Under the pieces are notes generated by a model. That model saw only the letters and a list, made by a program, of their open reading frames with translations. It made no database searches and was not told where the DNA came from. Source: Clostridium sp. (GTDB taxonomy: Bacteria; Bacillota; Clostridia; Clostridiales; Clostridiaceae). Taken from it: a stretch of 40,985 bases of DNA. Of this stretch, positions 17,066-24,757 are shown piece by piece. The position numbers and the translations under genes are program-made. The stretch covers positions 1-40,985 of the forward strand of contig NZ_JARHZJ010000091.1 of assembly GCF_029258205.1 (NCBI RefSeq), in the 5' to 3' direction. The number at the start of each line of letters is the position of its first letter. Positions within the stretch are counted from its first letter, which is position 1.

Positions 17066-18049
17066 CTAAAATAAAATTGCTAAAGTGCCTATAATTACTA
17101 TACTAGCTACTAAAAAGTAATATTTTTTATCTAACTCACTCTTTAATTCTTCATAAAAAAATTGTTCCTCAATATCATTATTTATACTAGATATTTTTCT
17201 CTCTAAATTATTAACTCTCTCCCCAAGCCTTCTTATTGAATCTATTACATCAACATTATATTTAGCTATATCACTATTTAATAATTCCATAGAGTTATTC
17301 ATATTGGTATTTCCTTCTTCTAAACTGTCTTTTATTTCATTAAATTCTAATTTAATATTATAATTTATTTCTTCAAATCCATCTCCCATATATTCTTTAA
17401 ATCCTAAGAAATTGTCTCTAATTTCACTCTTATCTATCTTTAATCTATTTTCTAGTTTATTTACGCAATTCATAACTCTTAAGCATTCACCTTTTAGCAT
17501 TTTATCCATCTCTTCTATTTTTTCTACATGCTCTTTAGCTATATCCCTATTTGCCTTTATATTTTCACTTAATTCTTTAGCTCTTCTTTGTAGAGTAGCT
17601 ATATTTTGAATACCTTCTTCCTCTGATAATTGTCCTATATTTTTATTTATACCTTCTACTTGCTTATTTAACTTTTCTATTTCATCATAAGTTTCCTTTG
17701 CTTTCTCTTTTAATTCGTAAATGTTTTCTCTCGACTTAGAAGATACATCTTCTATATTTTTTAAAAATTCATTAGCTTTTTTCTCAAAGGTTTCTTCCCC
17801 TTGTTCAACTCCTAAATTAAAGTCAGATATAGCTTCATCTAATATTACCTTTAAATTATTTTGTAAACTTATTAAGTTATTTCTATTTATTGTAGCAGTT
17901 TTTTCTGAAGTACTTGTAAGAGTCTTTATTAAATTTTCTTCCGTAAGTTTTAAATCCCTATAAATAGATTTCTCAAAGACTGATTTACTTATTTCTGAAA
18001 CCAATTCATTAAATTCATCTATTAAGTTATCTTCGTGCCTATTCTCCAT
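17066..18049 (-). CDS. Tail-anchored coiled-coil protein, first gene of a coupled pair
   Basis: A 327-aa protein with long predicted coiled coils (about 60-300; heptad-like stretches such as LKEKAKETYDEIEKLNKQVE) and one C-terminal membrane helix (about 309-326, FLVASIVIIGTLAILF) ending at the last residue. There is no N-terminal signal. Tail anchoring would place the whole coiled coil in the cytoplasm facing the membrane, which is unusual for bacteria. The start follows AGGAGGAAGTTATG. Family not recognised; a membrane-remodelling, scaffold or phage-defence role would be speculation. Confidence 0.7.
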   Translation of the reverse strand: MENRHEDNLIDEFNELVSEISKSVFEKSIYRDLKLTEENLIKTLTSTSEKTATINRNNLISLQNNLKVILDEAISDFNLGVEQGEETFEKKANEFLKNIEDVSSKSRENIYELKEKAKETYDEIEKLNKQVEGINKNIGQLSEEEGIQNIATLQRRAKELSENIKANRDIAKEHVEKIEEMDKMLKGECLRVMNCVNKLENRLKIDKSEIRDNFLGFKEYMGDGFEEINYNIKLEFNEIKDSLEEGNTNMNNSMELLNSDIAKYNVDVIDSIRRLGERVNNLERKISSINNDIEEQFFYEELKSELDKKYYFLVASIVIIGTLAILF

Positions 18050-18261
18050 AACTTCCTCCTAACCCACTACTAATATGAGTTTATATACCATAAAACTTCA
18101 TTTATTACTAAATCTCTTCATTACAAGGCATAAAATTCAAGTTCTCTTTATAATAATTATACTTTATTTACCATATATGTAAATACTTAAAGGTGTCTAT
18201 TTGAAATAATTTACTTTTTATTTATGTATTGCTAACTTTATAAAATTTAATTAAATAAATA

Positions 18262-18293
18262 GCCCTATTTTAGAGATTAATCTAAAATAGGGC
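18262..18293. terminator. Hairpin in the gap before the coiled-coil operon
   Basis: Perfect arms GCCCTATTTTAGA (18262-18274) and TCTAAAATAGGGC (18281-18293) with a 6-base loop. An A-run follows on the plus strand, and the minus strand is only modestly T-rich after it. It is possibly a second terminator for the upstream minus-strand gene. The rest of the 18050-18371 gap is AT-rich and probably holds the promoter of the coiled-coil pair. Confidence 0.45.
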
Positions 18294-18297
18294 AAAA

Positions 18298-18350
18298 AAT
18301 AAGAAGCTTATAAAAACAATTTTTATTAAATTTGATCTAAGCTTCTTATT
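18298..18350 (-). terminator. Terminator of the Bax-inhibitor-like gene
   Basis: Arms AATAAGAAGCTTA (18298-18310) and TAAGCTTCTTATT (18338-18350). On the minus strand the stem is followed directly by TTTTTT, as in a rho-independent terminator, 20 bases after the gene's stop codon. Confidence 0.75.
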
Positions 18351-18371
18351 TATATTTATTATTTTTTTATA

Positions 18372-19094
18372 TTAGTTATCTGAAAATTTAGATAAAAGAT
18401 TTAGTATTTGAGTATATAACCATATTAAAGTTACCATTAACCCAAAAGCTCCATACCATTCCATATATTTTGGATATCCATATTGTGAAGCTTTTAATAT
18501 GAAATCATAGTCCACTATTAAACTTGCTGTAGCAACAGCAACAACAAATAAACTAAATCCTATACCAATTATTCCTGAACCATATATAGGTAATACTATT
18601 CCAAAGAAACTAAGTACCATTCCTAATAAGTAAATAGCTCCAATTGATATTATAGCTATGAAAACTCCTCTGCTAATTCTGCTAGCTATATCTGGAGTTC
18701 TTCTATATATAAGTACTGTAGCAACTAAGCATACTATTGTTAAAAGCATAGCTGGAAATACTATTCCAGGAAAAACACTTTCAAAGTATCTTGATATAGA
18801 TCCTAAAAGAACACCTTCAAAAGCAGCATAGAAAACTGCTGTAAACTGTGCAACCTTTGGTATGAATGATGTTACTAGTCCTAAAATTAATGATCCTCCT
18901 AGTGAAACCACTAAAGCACTTTTATAATTCACATCTGGATTTTGAAAAGCTATCCAACTATAAACAAAAGCAACACCTAAAATAGCCGTCATTATTAATA
19001 TTTTTACTATAGTTCCTCTAACAGTCATGGTTGTTCCATCACTAACAGCCTTTTCAAATCCAGCTGCTAATGCAGGATTTGATTCTCTTCTCAT
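18372..19094 (-). CDS. Bax inhibitor-1/YccA-like seven-TM membrane protein
   Basis: A 240-aa polytopic membrane protein with about seven helices, of the bacterial BaxI_1 (YccA-related) group. The opening MRRESNPALA and the ending with LIVDYDFILKASQYGYPKYMEWYGAFGLMVTLIWLYTQIL are typical. Relatives such as B. subtilis YetJ behave as pH-gated Ca2+ leak channels; E. coli YccA interacts with FtsH. Which role applies here is unknown. AGGAGGTAGAAACATG supports the start. Monocistronic with its own terminator. Confidence 0.88.
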   Translation of the reverse strand: MRRESNPALAAGFEKAVSDGTTMTVRGTIVKILIMTAILGVAFVYSWIAFQNPDVNYKSALVVSLGGSLILGLVTSFIPKVAQFTAVFYAAFEGVLLGSISRYFESVFPGIVFPAMLLTIVCLVATVLIYRRTPDIASRISRGVFIAIISIGAIYLLGMVLSFFGIVLPIYGSGIIGIGFSLFVVAVATASLIVDYDFILKASQYGYPKYMEWYGAFGLMVTLIWLYTQILNLLSKFSDN

Positions 19095-19240
19095 GTTTCT
19101 ACCTCCTATATAAATATAAGTAATTTATTATATTGTAAATTATAAAATAAAAATATGTCAAATACGTTTCATTTATAACTAAAATATAACTTAATTTAAA
19201 TTTATACTTCAATAATGGAATATTAATTTATCTAAATTCA

Positions 19241-19579
19241 TTAATCCTCATCTAAATCATTCCACTGATTTAAACAATAACTCCAAAGATATTCCTTTAT
19301 TATATTTGTACTTTTACATTTTGGACATTTTTTATTTTTATTAAAAAATAAAAGTCTTTTCATTATTCCTATATTAAAAGTATTACCACAATTAATGCAA
19401 ATAAACCCATAAGTGCTTAATATCCAAAGTCTAAATAAAAATATTTCTAAAAATACATAAATTAAAAATAAAATAAAACTAAATAAATTCATAGGTCTTA
19501 ATATATAGGCAATTATTGTTATTGAAATTACTATAATACCAAAAATTAACAGGGTCACTTTATTTTTTTGAAATTTCAT
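19241..19579 (-). CDS. Two-helix membrane protein with C-terminal zinc ribbon
   Basis: A 112-aa protein with two membrane helices (about 9-28 and 32-55) followed by a zinc ribbon with C61-x2-C64 (CINCG) and C85-x2-C88 (CPKCK). It ends in an aromatic/acidic tail (LNQWNDLDED). The zinc ribbon would face the cytoplasm if both ends do. AAAGGATGAG lies upstream of the ATG. Family not recognised. Confidence 0.65.
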   Translation of the reverse strand: MKFQKNKVTLLIFGIIVISITIIAYILRPMNLFSFILFLIYVFLEIFLFRLWILSTYGFICINCGNTFNIGIMKRLLFFNKNKKCPKCKSTNIIKEYLWSYCLNQWNDLDED

Positions 19580-19608
19580 ATGAAACTCATCCTTTATTAT
19601 TTACTATC

Positions 19609-20140
19609 CTTTTCTTAAATATGAATCAATAGACTTTGCAGCTTTCTTTCCAGCTCCCATAACAAGAATAACTGTGACTGCTCCTGTAACAGCATCTCCT
19701 CCAGCATAAATTCCATTTAAGGAAGTACTTAAACTTTCTTCATCTACAAGGAGACATCATCTCTTATTAGTTTTTAATCCATTTGTTGCATTAGCTATTA
19801 GTGGATTAGGTGAAGTTTCTAAGGACATTATTACACTATCTACACCCATAACAAATTCTGACTTTTCAATTTCAACAGGTCTTCTTCTTCCTGAAGAATC
19901 CTCTTCTCCAAGTTTCATTCTCACACACTTGAGTATTACTTTTATTTTTAAAAGCCTTCATAAGATTTACCCTAGTTAAAATTTCATTTGCTGATTGACC
20001 AATAGCTACTGCCTCTGCCTTTATTCCTAAAACACACCTTCCTTCACATTGAGATTCTTGTGGACAAACCCTACCACATACAGCAGGTAAAGCATTATAT
20101 TTTGATAATTCCTGAAATGAGGATGAAAAATCACCTTTTT
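19609..20140 (-). pseudogene. nfnB: Remnant of nfnB / GltD-like NADPH:ferredoxin oxidoreductase subunit
   Basis: Minus-strand translation recovers three pieces of the glutamate-synthase-small-subunit family in order. They are the N-terminal Fe-S segment (NALPAVCGRVCPQESQCEG), a C-terminal segment (SGRRRPVEIEKSEFVMGVD, TSPNPLIANATNGL) and the closing FAD-domain motif (GIYAGGDAVTGAVTVI...AAKSIDSYL). The large central FAD/NAD part is missing, and an in-frame TGA follows NKR. NfnB normally pairs with NfnA in electron bifurcation; a remnant of nfnA lies just upstream. This gene cannot make an active enzyme. Confidence 0.85.
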
Positions 20141-20473
20141 TTATTTAAGTTTTAAAAAAGCTCGTCCTTCTTCTGTTCTATAAATAGCTTGTCTTCTAAT
20201 CGATTCATCAAAATCTACTAAATGGCCATTAAATTCTGGTCCATCAACACATACAAACTTAACTTCTCCACCTACTGTAACCCTACAAGCACCACACATT
20301 CCAGTTCCATCAACCATTATTGGATTTAAACTTACCGTAGTAGGAATGTTTAATTCCTTTGTAAGTTCACACATAAACTTCATCATTATAATAGGCCCAA
20401 TTACAATTGCTCTATTATAATTTATGCCCCTATTTATCACTAAATCTTCTATTGGTAAAGTAAATCTTGCCAT
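20141..20473 (-). pseudogene. nfnA: C-terminal remnant of nfnA (ferredoxin-NADP reductase subunit alpha)
   Basis: The 110-aa frame ends like NfnA: AIVIGPIIMMKFMCELTKEL, the [2Fe-2S] cysteine region DGTGMCGACRVTVGGEVKFVC and DGPEFNGHLVDFDE. The family is about 280-300 aa, so roughly the N-terminal 170 residues (the FAD domain) are gone; only MARFTLPIEDLVINRG precedes the junction. GGAGGAATTATTAGTATG still stands before the ATG at 20473, so a short product might be made. Together with the nfnB remnant it shows a deleted nfnAB operon. Confidence 0.8.
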
Positions 20474-20516
20474 ACTAATAATTCCTCCAAAAATAATATA
20501 TTTTTCACAAAAAAAC

Positions 20517-20536
20517 AAAGTAGACTAGTCTACTTT
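20517..20536 (-). terminator. 20-bp perfect palindrome followed by a T-run
   Basis: AAAGTAGACTAGTCTACTTT is its own reverse complement. On the minus strand it is followed by GTTTTTTT, so it can act as an intrinsic terminator for the decayed asrC-like gene upstream. A regulator-binding palindrome for the former nfnAB operon is the alternative. Confidence 0.6.
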
Positions 20537-20574
20537 ACATTTTTATTTATTATTATTTAATTTTATTCCTTAAT

Positions 20575-20811
20575 CCTATTTATTTTCTTTTTTCCACTCA
20601 TCTAATTGTTTTTGTAATAACTTATTGTTTATTTTTGTAACCACTTCTTTTCATTTAATATTTTACTTGTTCTTCCTCCTATTAAAACTCTACAATAACT
20701 TTCTTTTGAACGAATAAATGCTCTTGTTTAATATGCTTCTATACATTCTCCACACCCTATACAAAGATCTTCATTTCTTATAACTTTTCCATTTACAATT
20801 ACACAGCACAT
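20575..20811 (-). pseudogene. Remnant of an AsrC-like sulfite/nitrite reductase 4Fe-4S segment
   Basis: From ATG 20811 (after GAGGAGAT), the minus strand reads a ferredoxin-like segment with NEDLCIGCGECIEAY and then an in-frame TAA. The same frame continues with TRAFIRSKESYCRVLIGGRTSKI, which matches the siroheme/Fe-S segment of anaerobic sulfite reductase subunit C-type proteins as I remember them. More stops follow and the C-terminus is lost. A dead gene beside the dead nfnAB pair. Confidence 0.6.
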
Positions 20812-20878
20812 AATATCTCCTCTAAAACAATTTAAAGTTGAATTTCTTATTTTAAAAGTAAGCATTTATAATGCATAA

Positions 20879-20905
20879 CTTATCAATATATTTTATTGAT
20901 AAGTA
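20879..20905. promoter_or_regulatory. Inverted repeat upstream of the SH3-repeat gene
   Basis: ACTTATCAATA and TATTGATAAGT form perfect 11-base arms around a 5-base centre. There is no U-tract, so I read it as a possible operator for the promoter about 40 bases downstream rather than as a terminator. A smaller repeat, GCATT-TAT-AATGC, lies just upstream. Confidence 0.4.
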
Positions 20906-20935
20906 TTTAATTATTTATTAACATTTTTAATTGTG

Positions 20936-20944
20936 GTATAATTA
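20936..20944 (+). promoter_or_regulatory. Extended -10 promoter of the SH3-repeat gene
   Basis: TGGTATAAT is an extended -10 element about 60 bases upstream of the start codon. The -35 region is weak (TTATTA/TTTATT at 16-17 bases). The later sequence TATACACT resembles a SigE -10, but I cannot find a convincing SigE -35, so sporulation control remains open. Confidence 0.5.
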
Positions 20945-21003
20945 TATGAAAAAATTAAGTATTATACACTATTTTAAATTTAAGAAAATAGGAGATGATT
21001 TTT

Positions 21004-23358
21004 ATGGCGGTAGCAATAGTTCAACAACAACAGCAACAACCACCAAACGATAAGATTAATATTGACTTATCTAATTCTAATGTTGCTGTAGTTAAAAATA
21101 CAAAAGAAACTAAGCTCCCAATCAAAGATGAAAAACAGACAAATAGTAATGATAATTTAGAAATTGAGAAAAAAACTGAGCCTAAAATTGAAGAAAAAAG
21201 TAAAGCTAAAGTTGACTCAAAAGAAGAAAATAAAGCTAAAGTTAAAACTGAAAGTAAAGTTAAAGAAGATACAAGTGAAAAGAAAAGTTCTTATGAAATT
21301 AAAGAAGAGATAAAAAATCAAAAACCTGTTATAAAAGAAATAAAATTACCTGTTAAAAAAGATTTAAAGAATTCTTCTGAAAATTTATCTACTAACTCAA
21401 ATGAATTTGCTTCAGATGTTAATAGAAGATTATATGAATATGAAAGTGTTAGAAGTAATCAATCTAATGCAATGAATGAAGCTATTCGTTTGCATAATGG
21501 TGATTCTAGCAACACTTGCGTTTTCTTTCAAGGTGCTTGTTTAAGAGCAATAGGAGTACCTGTTCCAAGTCATATTGGTTATACTTCTAACCTTTGGAAC
21601 TGGCTAGAAAATAATAACTGGGAAATGCACAGAGATTTTTCAAATCTTCAAAAGGGAGATATTATCTTTGCAGGTGAATATCACACAATGTGTTTTATGG
21701 GCTGGAAGGATAAAGCAAATGGTATTGCCTATGTAATGGGAAATGAAGCTTATACCTATGGAGATGCATATGCCCATCGTAATTTAAATGGACAAGCTCC
21801 TACTAAAGAAAATGGATGGAATAGACAATATAAAGCTACAAGATACTACAAATATAAAGGAAATTCTTCAAAAGGAAATGAAAATTCTGACATTGTTAAA
21901 ACAAACATTGTAACATCAAATCCTGTTATCTCAAAGAATCATAATTATACAGTTAAATCCTTAAAGGGTACTGTAACAGCTAAGCAAGATGTTTATGTTA
22001 ATGAAAAACCATTCCCTACTACTGAAGGGATTAATCCTGTAGTACTAGCTAAGGGTGGAGATAAATTAACTGTAACTGGTAGAGCATCAAATGGATGGTA
22101 TGAAGTTCTTTATAATGGAAAAAAAGCTTACATAAGCAATAGATATACTAACTTCTTAGAAGAAAAAGAGGCTCCATCTAAAGAATCTAATAAAAAAGTA
22201 GAAGAAAGTAAGCCTACTACACCTAATAAAACTTTGGAAGAAAGTAAAGATAACAAAGAATCTGAAACAAGCAAACCTGCTTTGACAACTGTTAAAACTG
22301 CTTATGTAAAAGCTAATGGTGGACTATGGTTACACTCTTCTAAGGATTCCTATATCTCTTCTAGATTAGCAATTATGGATAATGGTGAAAAGGTTACAAT
22401 CTTAGAAGAAAGTGGAGATTGGTTTAAGGTTAATTACAATGGTAAAACTGGTTTCTGTGCAAGCAAGTACTTAAGTGAACCTACTTCTCATAAAAGTAAA
22501 GTAGTTAACCAAGCTGAATCTAATAAAACAGAAGAAATTAAAGCAAATACTCCTAGTAAAGCTGTAGAAGAAAGTAAAACTAATGATTCTAAATCTACTG
22601 AGGAAAGTAAACCAGTTTTAACCAATGTTAAAAGAGCATCTGTAAAGGCAAATGGTGGTTTATGGCTACACTCTACTAAAGACTCCTCTGCTTCTTCTAG
22701 AATTACAATAATGGGTAATGGAGAAAAAGTTGATATTTTAGATGAAAGCGATTCTTGGTATAAGGTTAACTACAATGGAACTATGGGTTGGTGCTCAAGC
22801 CAATTCTTAAGTAACAAAACTGTTATCTCTGAAAACTCACAAAGTAAACATATAGAGAAAAATAAGACAGTTCAAGTAATTAAACCTGTTACTAGTAGTA
22901 GCATAAAAACATCTTACATAAAAGCTAATGGTGGTTTATGGTTACACTCTACTAAAGACTCTTCTGCTTCTTCTAGAATAACTATAATGAACAAAGGGTC
23001 AAAGGTAAGAGTTTTAGAAGAAAGTGGTTGTTGGTTTAAAGTTGACTACAATGGAAATACAGGTTGGTGTGCAAGTAAATTCCTAACTAATCCAGTAACA
23101 TCACAAAGTAATGTTGTGGAAGAAAGTAAACCAGCTCATCTAGCTCAATCAAATATTAGTGAAATGTCATTAAAGTCAGCCCATATAAAAGCTAATGGAG
23201 GATTATGGCTACACTCATCTAAAGACTCCTCTACTTCTTCTAGATTGACTGTAATGGGTAATGGCCATAGGGTTGAAATCTTAGAGAAAAATGGAGATTG
23301 GTATAAAGTTAGATATAATGGAAACATAGGTTGGTGTTCTAGCAGATTTATTGTTTAA
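21004..23358 (+). CDS. Cysteine-peptidase-like (NlpC/P60 or CHAP) protein with five SH3 repeats and no signal peptide
   Basis: The 784-aa protein starts at ATG 21004 (AGGAG ends 9 bases upstream; the ATG at 20995 touches the SD). Layout: MAVAIVQ plus a Gln run, then a long Lys/Glu-rich low-complexity linker (to about 140); a papain-like wall-hydrolase domain (about 145-295) with probable catalytic C172 (NTCVFFQG) and H227 (EYHTMCFMGW); one divergent SH3 domain (about 316-380); and four closely similar SH3 repeats (starting about 431, 543, 635 and 726), each with ANGGLWLHS and SSRLxxM. Linkers between them are Glu/Ser/Lys-rich. SH3 repeats of this kind bind peptidoglycan. No secretion signal is visible, which is odd for a wall enzyme; release by lysis, or mother-cell or phage-like use, is possible. 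Confidence 0.8.
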   Translation: MAVAIVQQQQQQPPNDKINIDLSNSNVAVVKNTKETKLPIKDEKQTNSNDNLEIEKKTEPKIEEKSKAKVDSKEENKAKVKTESKVKEDTSEKKSSYEIKEEIKNQKPVIKEIKLPVKKDLKNSSENLSTNSNEFASDVNRRLYEYESVRSNQSNAMNEAIRLHNGDSSNTCVFFQGACLRAIGVPVPSHIGYTSNLWNWLENNNWEMHRDFSNLQKGDIIFAGEYHTMCFMGWKDKANGIAYVMGNEAYTYGDAYAHRNLNGQAPTKENGWNRQYKATRYYKYKGNSSKGNENSDIVKTNIVTSNPVISKNHNYTVKSLKGTVTAKQDVYVNEKPFPTTEGINPVVLAKGGDKLTVTGRASNGWYEVLYNGKKAYISNRYTNFLEEKEAPSKESNKKVEESKPTTPNKTLEESKDNKESETSKPALTTVKTAYVKANGGLWLHSSKDSYISSRLAIMDNGEKVTILEESGDWFKVNYNGKTGFCASKYLSEPTSHKSKVVNQAESNKTEEIKANTPSKAVEESKTNDSKSTEESKPVLTNVKRASVKANGGLWLHSTKDSSASSRITIMGNGEKVDILDESDSWYKVNYNGTMGWCSSQFLSNKTVISENSQSKHIEKNKTVQVIKPVTSSSIKTSYIKANGGLWLHSTKDSSASSRITIMNKGSKVRVLEESGCWFKVDYNGNTGWCASKFLTNPVTSQSNVVEESKPAHLAQSNISEMSLKSAHIKANGGLWLHSSKDSSTSSRLTVMGNGHRVEILEKNGDWYKVRYNGNIGWCSSRFIV
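22296..23358 (+). repeat. Four tandem SH3-coding repeats
   Basis: Repeat units of about 190 bases start near 22296, 22632, 22908 and 23181, separated by variable Ser/Glu/Lys-rich linkers. Blocks such as GCTAATGGTGG...TTACACTC and TCTTCTAGA recur nearly unchanged, so copy number could change by recombination. Confidence 0.75.
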
Positions 23359-23474
23359 AATATTATAAATAGAAATTAATAAGACTTATTAAATTTAGTT
23401 ATAGTATTATGACAGATTGATTTTACTCATAAATCAACCTAAATAAAACTCGTCACAAATTCAAGTCTTTTATA

Positions 23475-23525
23475 GAAAAGGAGTATATCAAAATAACTTT
23501 ATTTATATTTTGATATACTCCTTTT
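23475..23525 (+). terminator. Terminator of the SH3-repeat gene
   Basis: Arms GAAAAGGAGTATATCAAAATA (23475-23495) and its complement (23505-23525) with a short loop, followed by T-rich sequence. It carries the TATCAAA/TTTGATA core shared with the terminators at 3690 and 6259. It also marks the left edge of the defence island. Confidence 0.8.
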
Positions 23526-23593
23526 CTTTTATTTAAATATAACTTAAACCATTATATCCTTATATAAAATCATAATTGCTATAAATTCTTTAA

Positions 23594-23622
23594 TTTACTC
23601 ATATATATTTTTTTGATATAAT
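23594..23622 (+). promoter_or_regulatory. Promoter of the dndBCDEA operon
   Basis: TTTACT (23594-23599), a 17-base spacer and TATAAT (23617-23622), with an extended -10 TG (TGATATAAT). The predicted start is near 23629, giving a leader of under 30 bases. Confidence 0.7.
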
Positions 23623-23633
23623 AATTACTATGA

Positions 23634-23645
23634 TTACGTACGTAA
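23634..23645. promoter_or_regulatory. Palindromic candidate operator TTACGTACGTAA at the dndB start
   Basis: A perfect 12-bp palindrome lies between the predicted transcription start and the AAGGAGG of dndB, where a bound repressor would block initiation. DndB proteins are known to repress dnd operons in other bacteria, and I recall TACG/CGTA half-sites there; here the half-sites are closer together. Assignment to DndB is inference. Confidence 0.45.
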
Positions 23646-23656
23646 GGAGGTTAAAA

Positions 23657-24757
23657 ATGGATAATAATTTCTTTTATAAATTTCCAGCACTTAAAGGAAT
23701 TCAGGCATCTAGAGAGTTTTTCGTAATTATGTGTCCTTTATCTGTACTATCAAAGTTATTTATTTTTAATGATGATGAACTACCTCCAGAATATCGTGCA
23801 CAAAGATTGTTAAATAAATCTAGAATACCTGAAATAACATCCTATATGATTGATAATCCTAATGACTATGTATTTTCTTCTGTTACAGCATCAATTGATG
23901 GTGAATTTTCATTTGAACCCTTTGAAAAAGCTTCAAATGAAAATATTGGAACTTTGCAAGTGTCCATGGATAGTAGATTATTAATTAATGACGGTCAGCA
24001 TAGAAGAGCAGCTATTGAGGAAGCTTTAAAAGTTTCAACTGAATTAAGTAGCGAAACTATATCAGTAGTTTTATTTATAGATGAAGGACTTAATAGAAGT
24101 CAACAGATATTTGCTGATTTAAATAAGCATGCTGTTAATGTTTCAAAATCAATAGGTATTTTATATGATTCTAGAGATCCAATTGCCTTAACCACTAAAT
24201 CACTTATTGAAAAAAATAATTTTCTGAAATATTTTACAGATAGGGAACAGCCCTCTTTGTCTAAGTATTCAAACAAACTATTTACATTAAGTAGTATAAA
24301 TGAAACAAATAAAAAGCTACTTTGTAAACTTAATCCTAAGGATGAATCTACTCAAAAATTTGTATATGAATTTTGGGATTGCTTATGTACAAATATGAAA
24401 GAATGGCAATTTGTTTTTAATAAAGAAATTAGCCCAAGTATCTTTAGAAAATCTTATATTAGTTCTAATGCTGTAATTCTTGAATCTCTAGGTGTTATAG
24501 GAAATTGTCTTTTCAGAAAAAATAAATCTAATTGGCAAGAATATATGATTAAACTAAATGAAATTAATTGGAATAGATCTAATCTAGAAGATTGGGGTAA
24601 TCGTGCTATTGGAACTAACGGACGTATAGTAAAAAATTCTAATTACATAAAGCTCACAACAAACTTTATAAAATTAAAGCTTGGTCTTGAACTTAATAAA
24701 GATGAATTAGAATTAGAAAATTCATATAGAAAGCAGAAGGAAAATAAAAATGAATAG
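23657..24757 (+). CDS. dndB: DndB: DGQHR-domain regulator of DNA phosphorothioation
   Basis: DndB is not required for sulfur insertion itself but restrains it and controls dnd expression in studied systems. The 366-aa protein carries the family signature DGQHRRAA (residues 112-119), followed by QQIFADLNKHAVNVSKS, in a ParB-like DGQHR fold. I use the ATG at 23657 because AAGGAGG stands 6 bases upstream; an earlier ATG at 23630 lacks a site. First gene of dndB-C-D-E-A, overlapping dndC by 8 bases. Confidence 0.92.
   Translation: MDNNFFYKFPALKGIQASREFFVIMCPLSVLSKLFIFNDDELPPEYRAQRLLNKSRIPEITSYMIDNPNDYVFSSVTASIDGEFSFEPFEKASNENIGTLQVSMDSRLLINDGQHRRAAIEEALKVSTELSSETISVVLFIDEGLNRSQQIFADLNKHAVNVSKSIGILYDSRDPIALTTKSLIEKNNFLKYFTDREQPSLSKYSNKLFTLSSINETNKKLLCKLNPKDESTQKFVYEFWDCLCTNMKEWQFVFNKEISPSIFRKSYISSNAVILESLGVIGNCLFRKNKSNWQEYMIKLNEINWNRSNLEDWGNRAIGTNGRIVKNSNYIKLTTNFIKLKLGLELNKDELELENSYRKQKENKNE

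Noticed and set aside
20141-20518. The 125-codon frame as a complete ferredoxin-like gene
   Set aside because: It matches only the C-terminal third of NfnA and sits next to an nfnB remnant with deletions, so it is a truncated gene.
20936-20975. SigE/SigK sporulation promoter for the SH3-repeat gene
   Set aside because: TATACACT resembles a SigE -10, but no matching -35 at the right distance was found; an extended -10 sigma-A site explains the region better.
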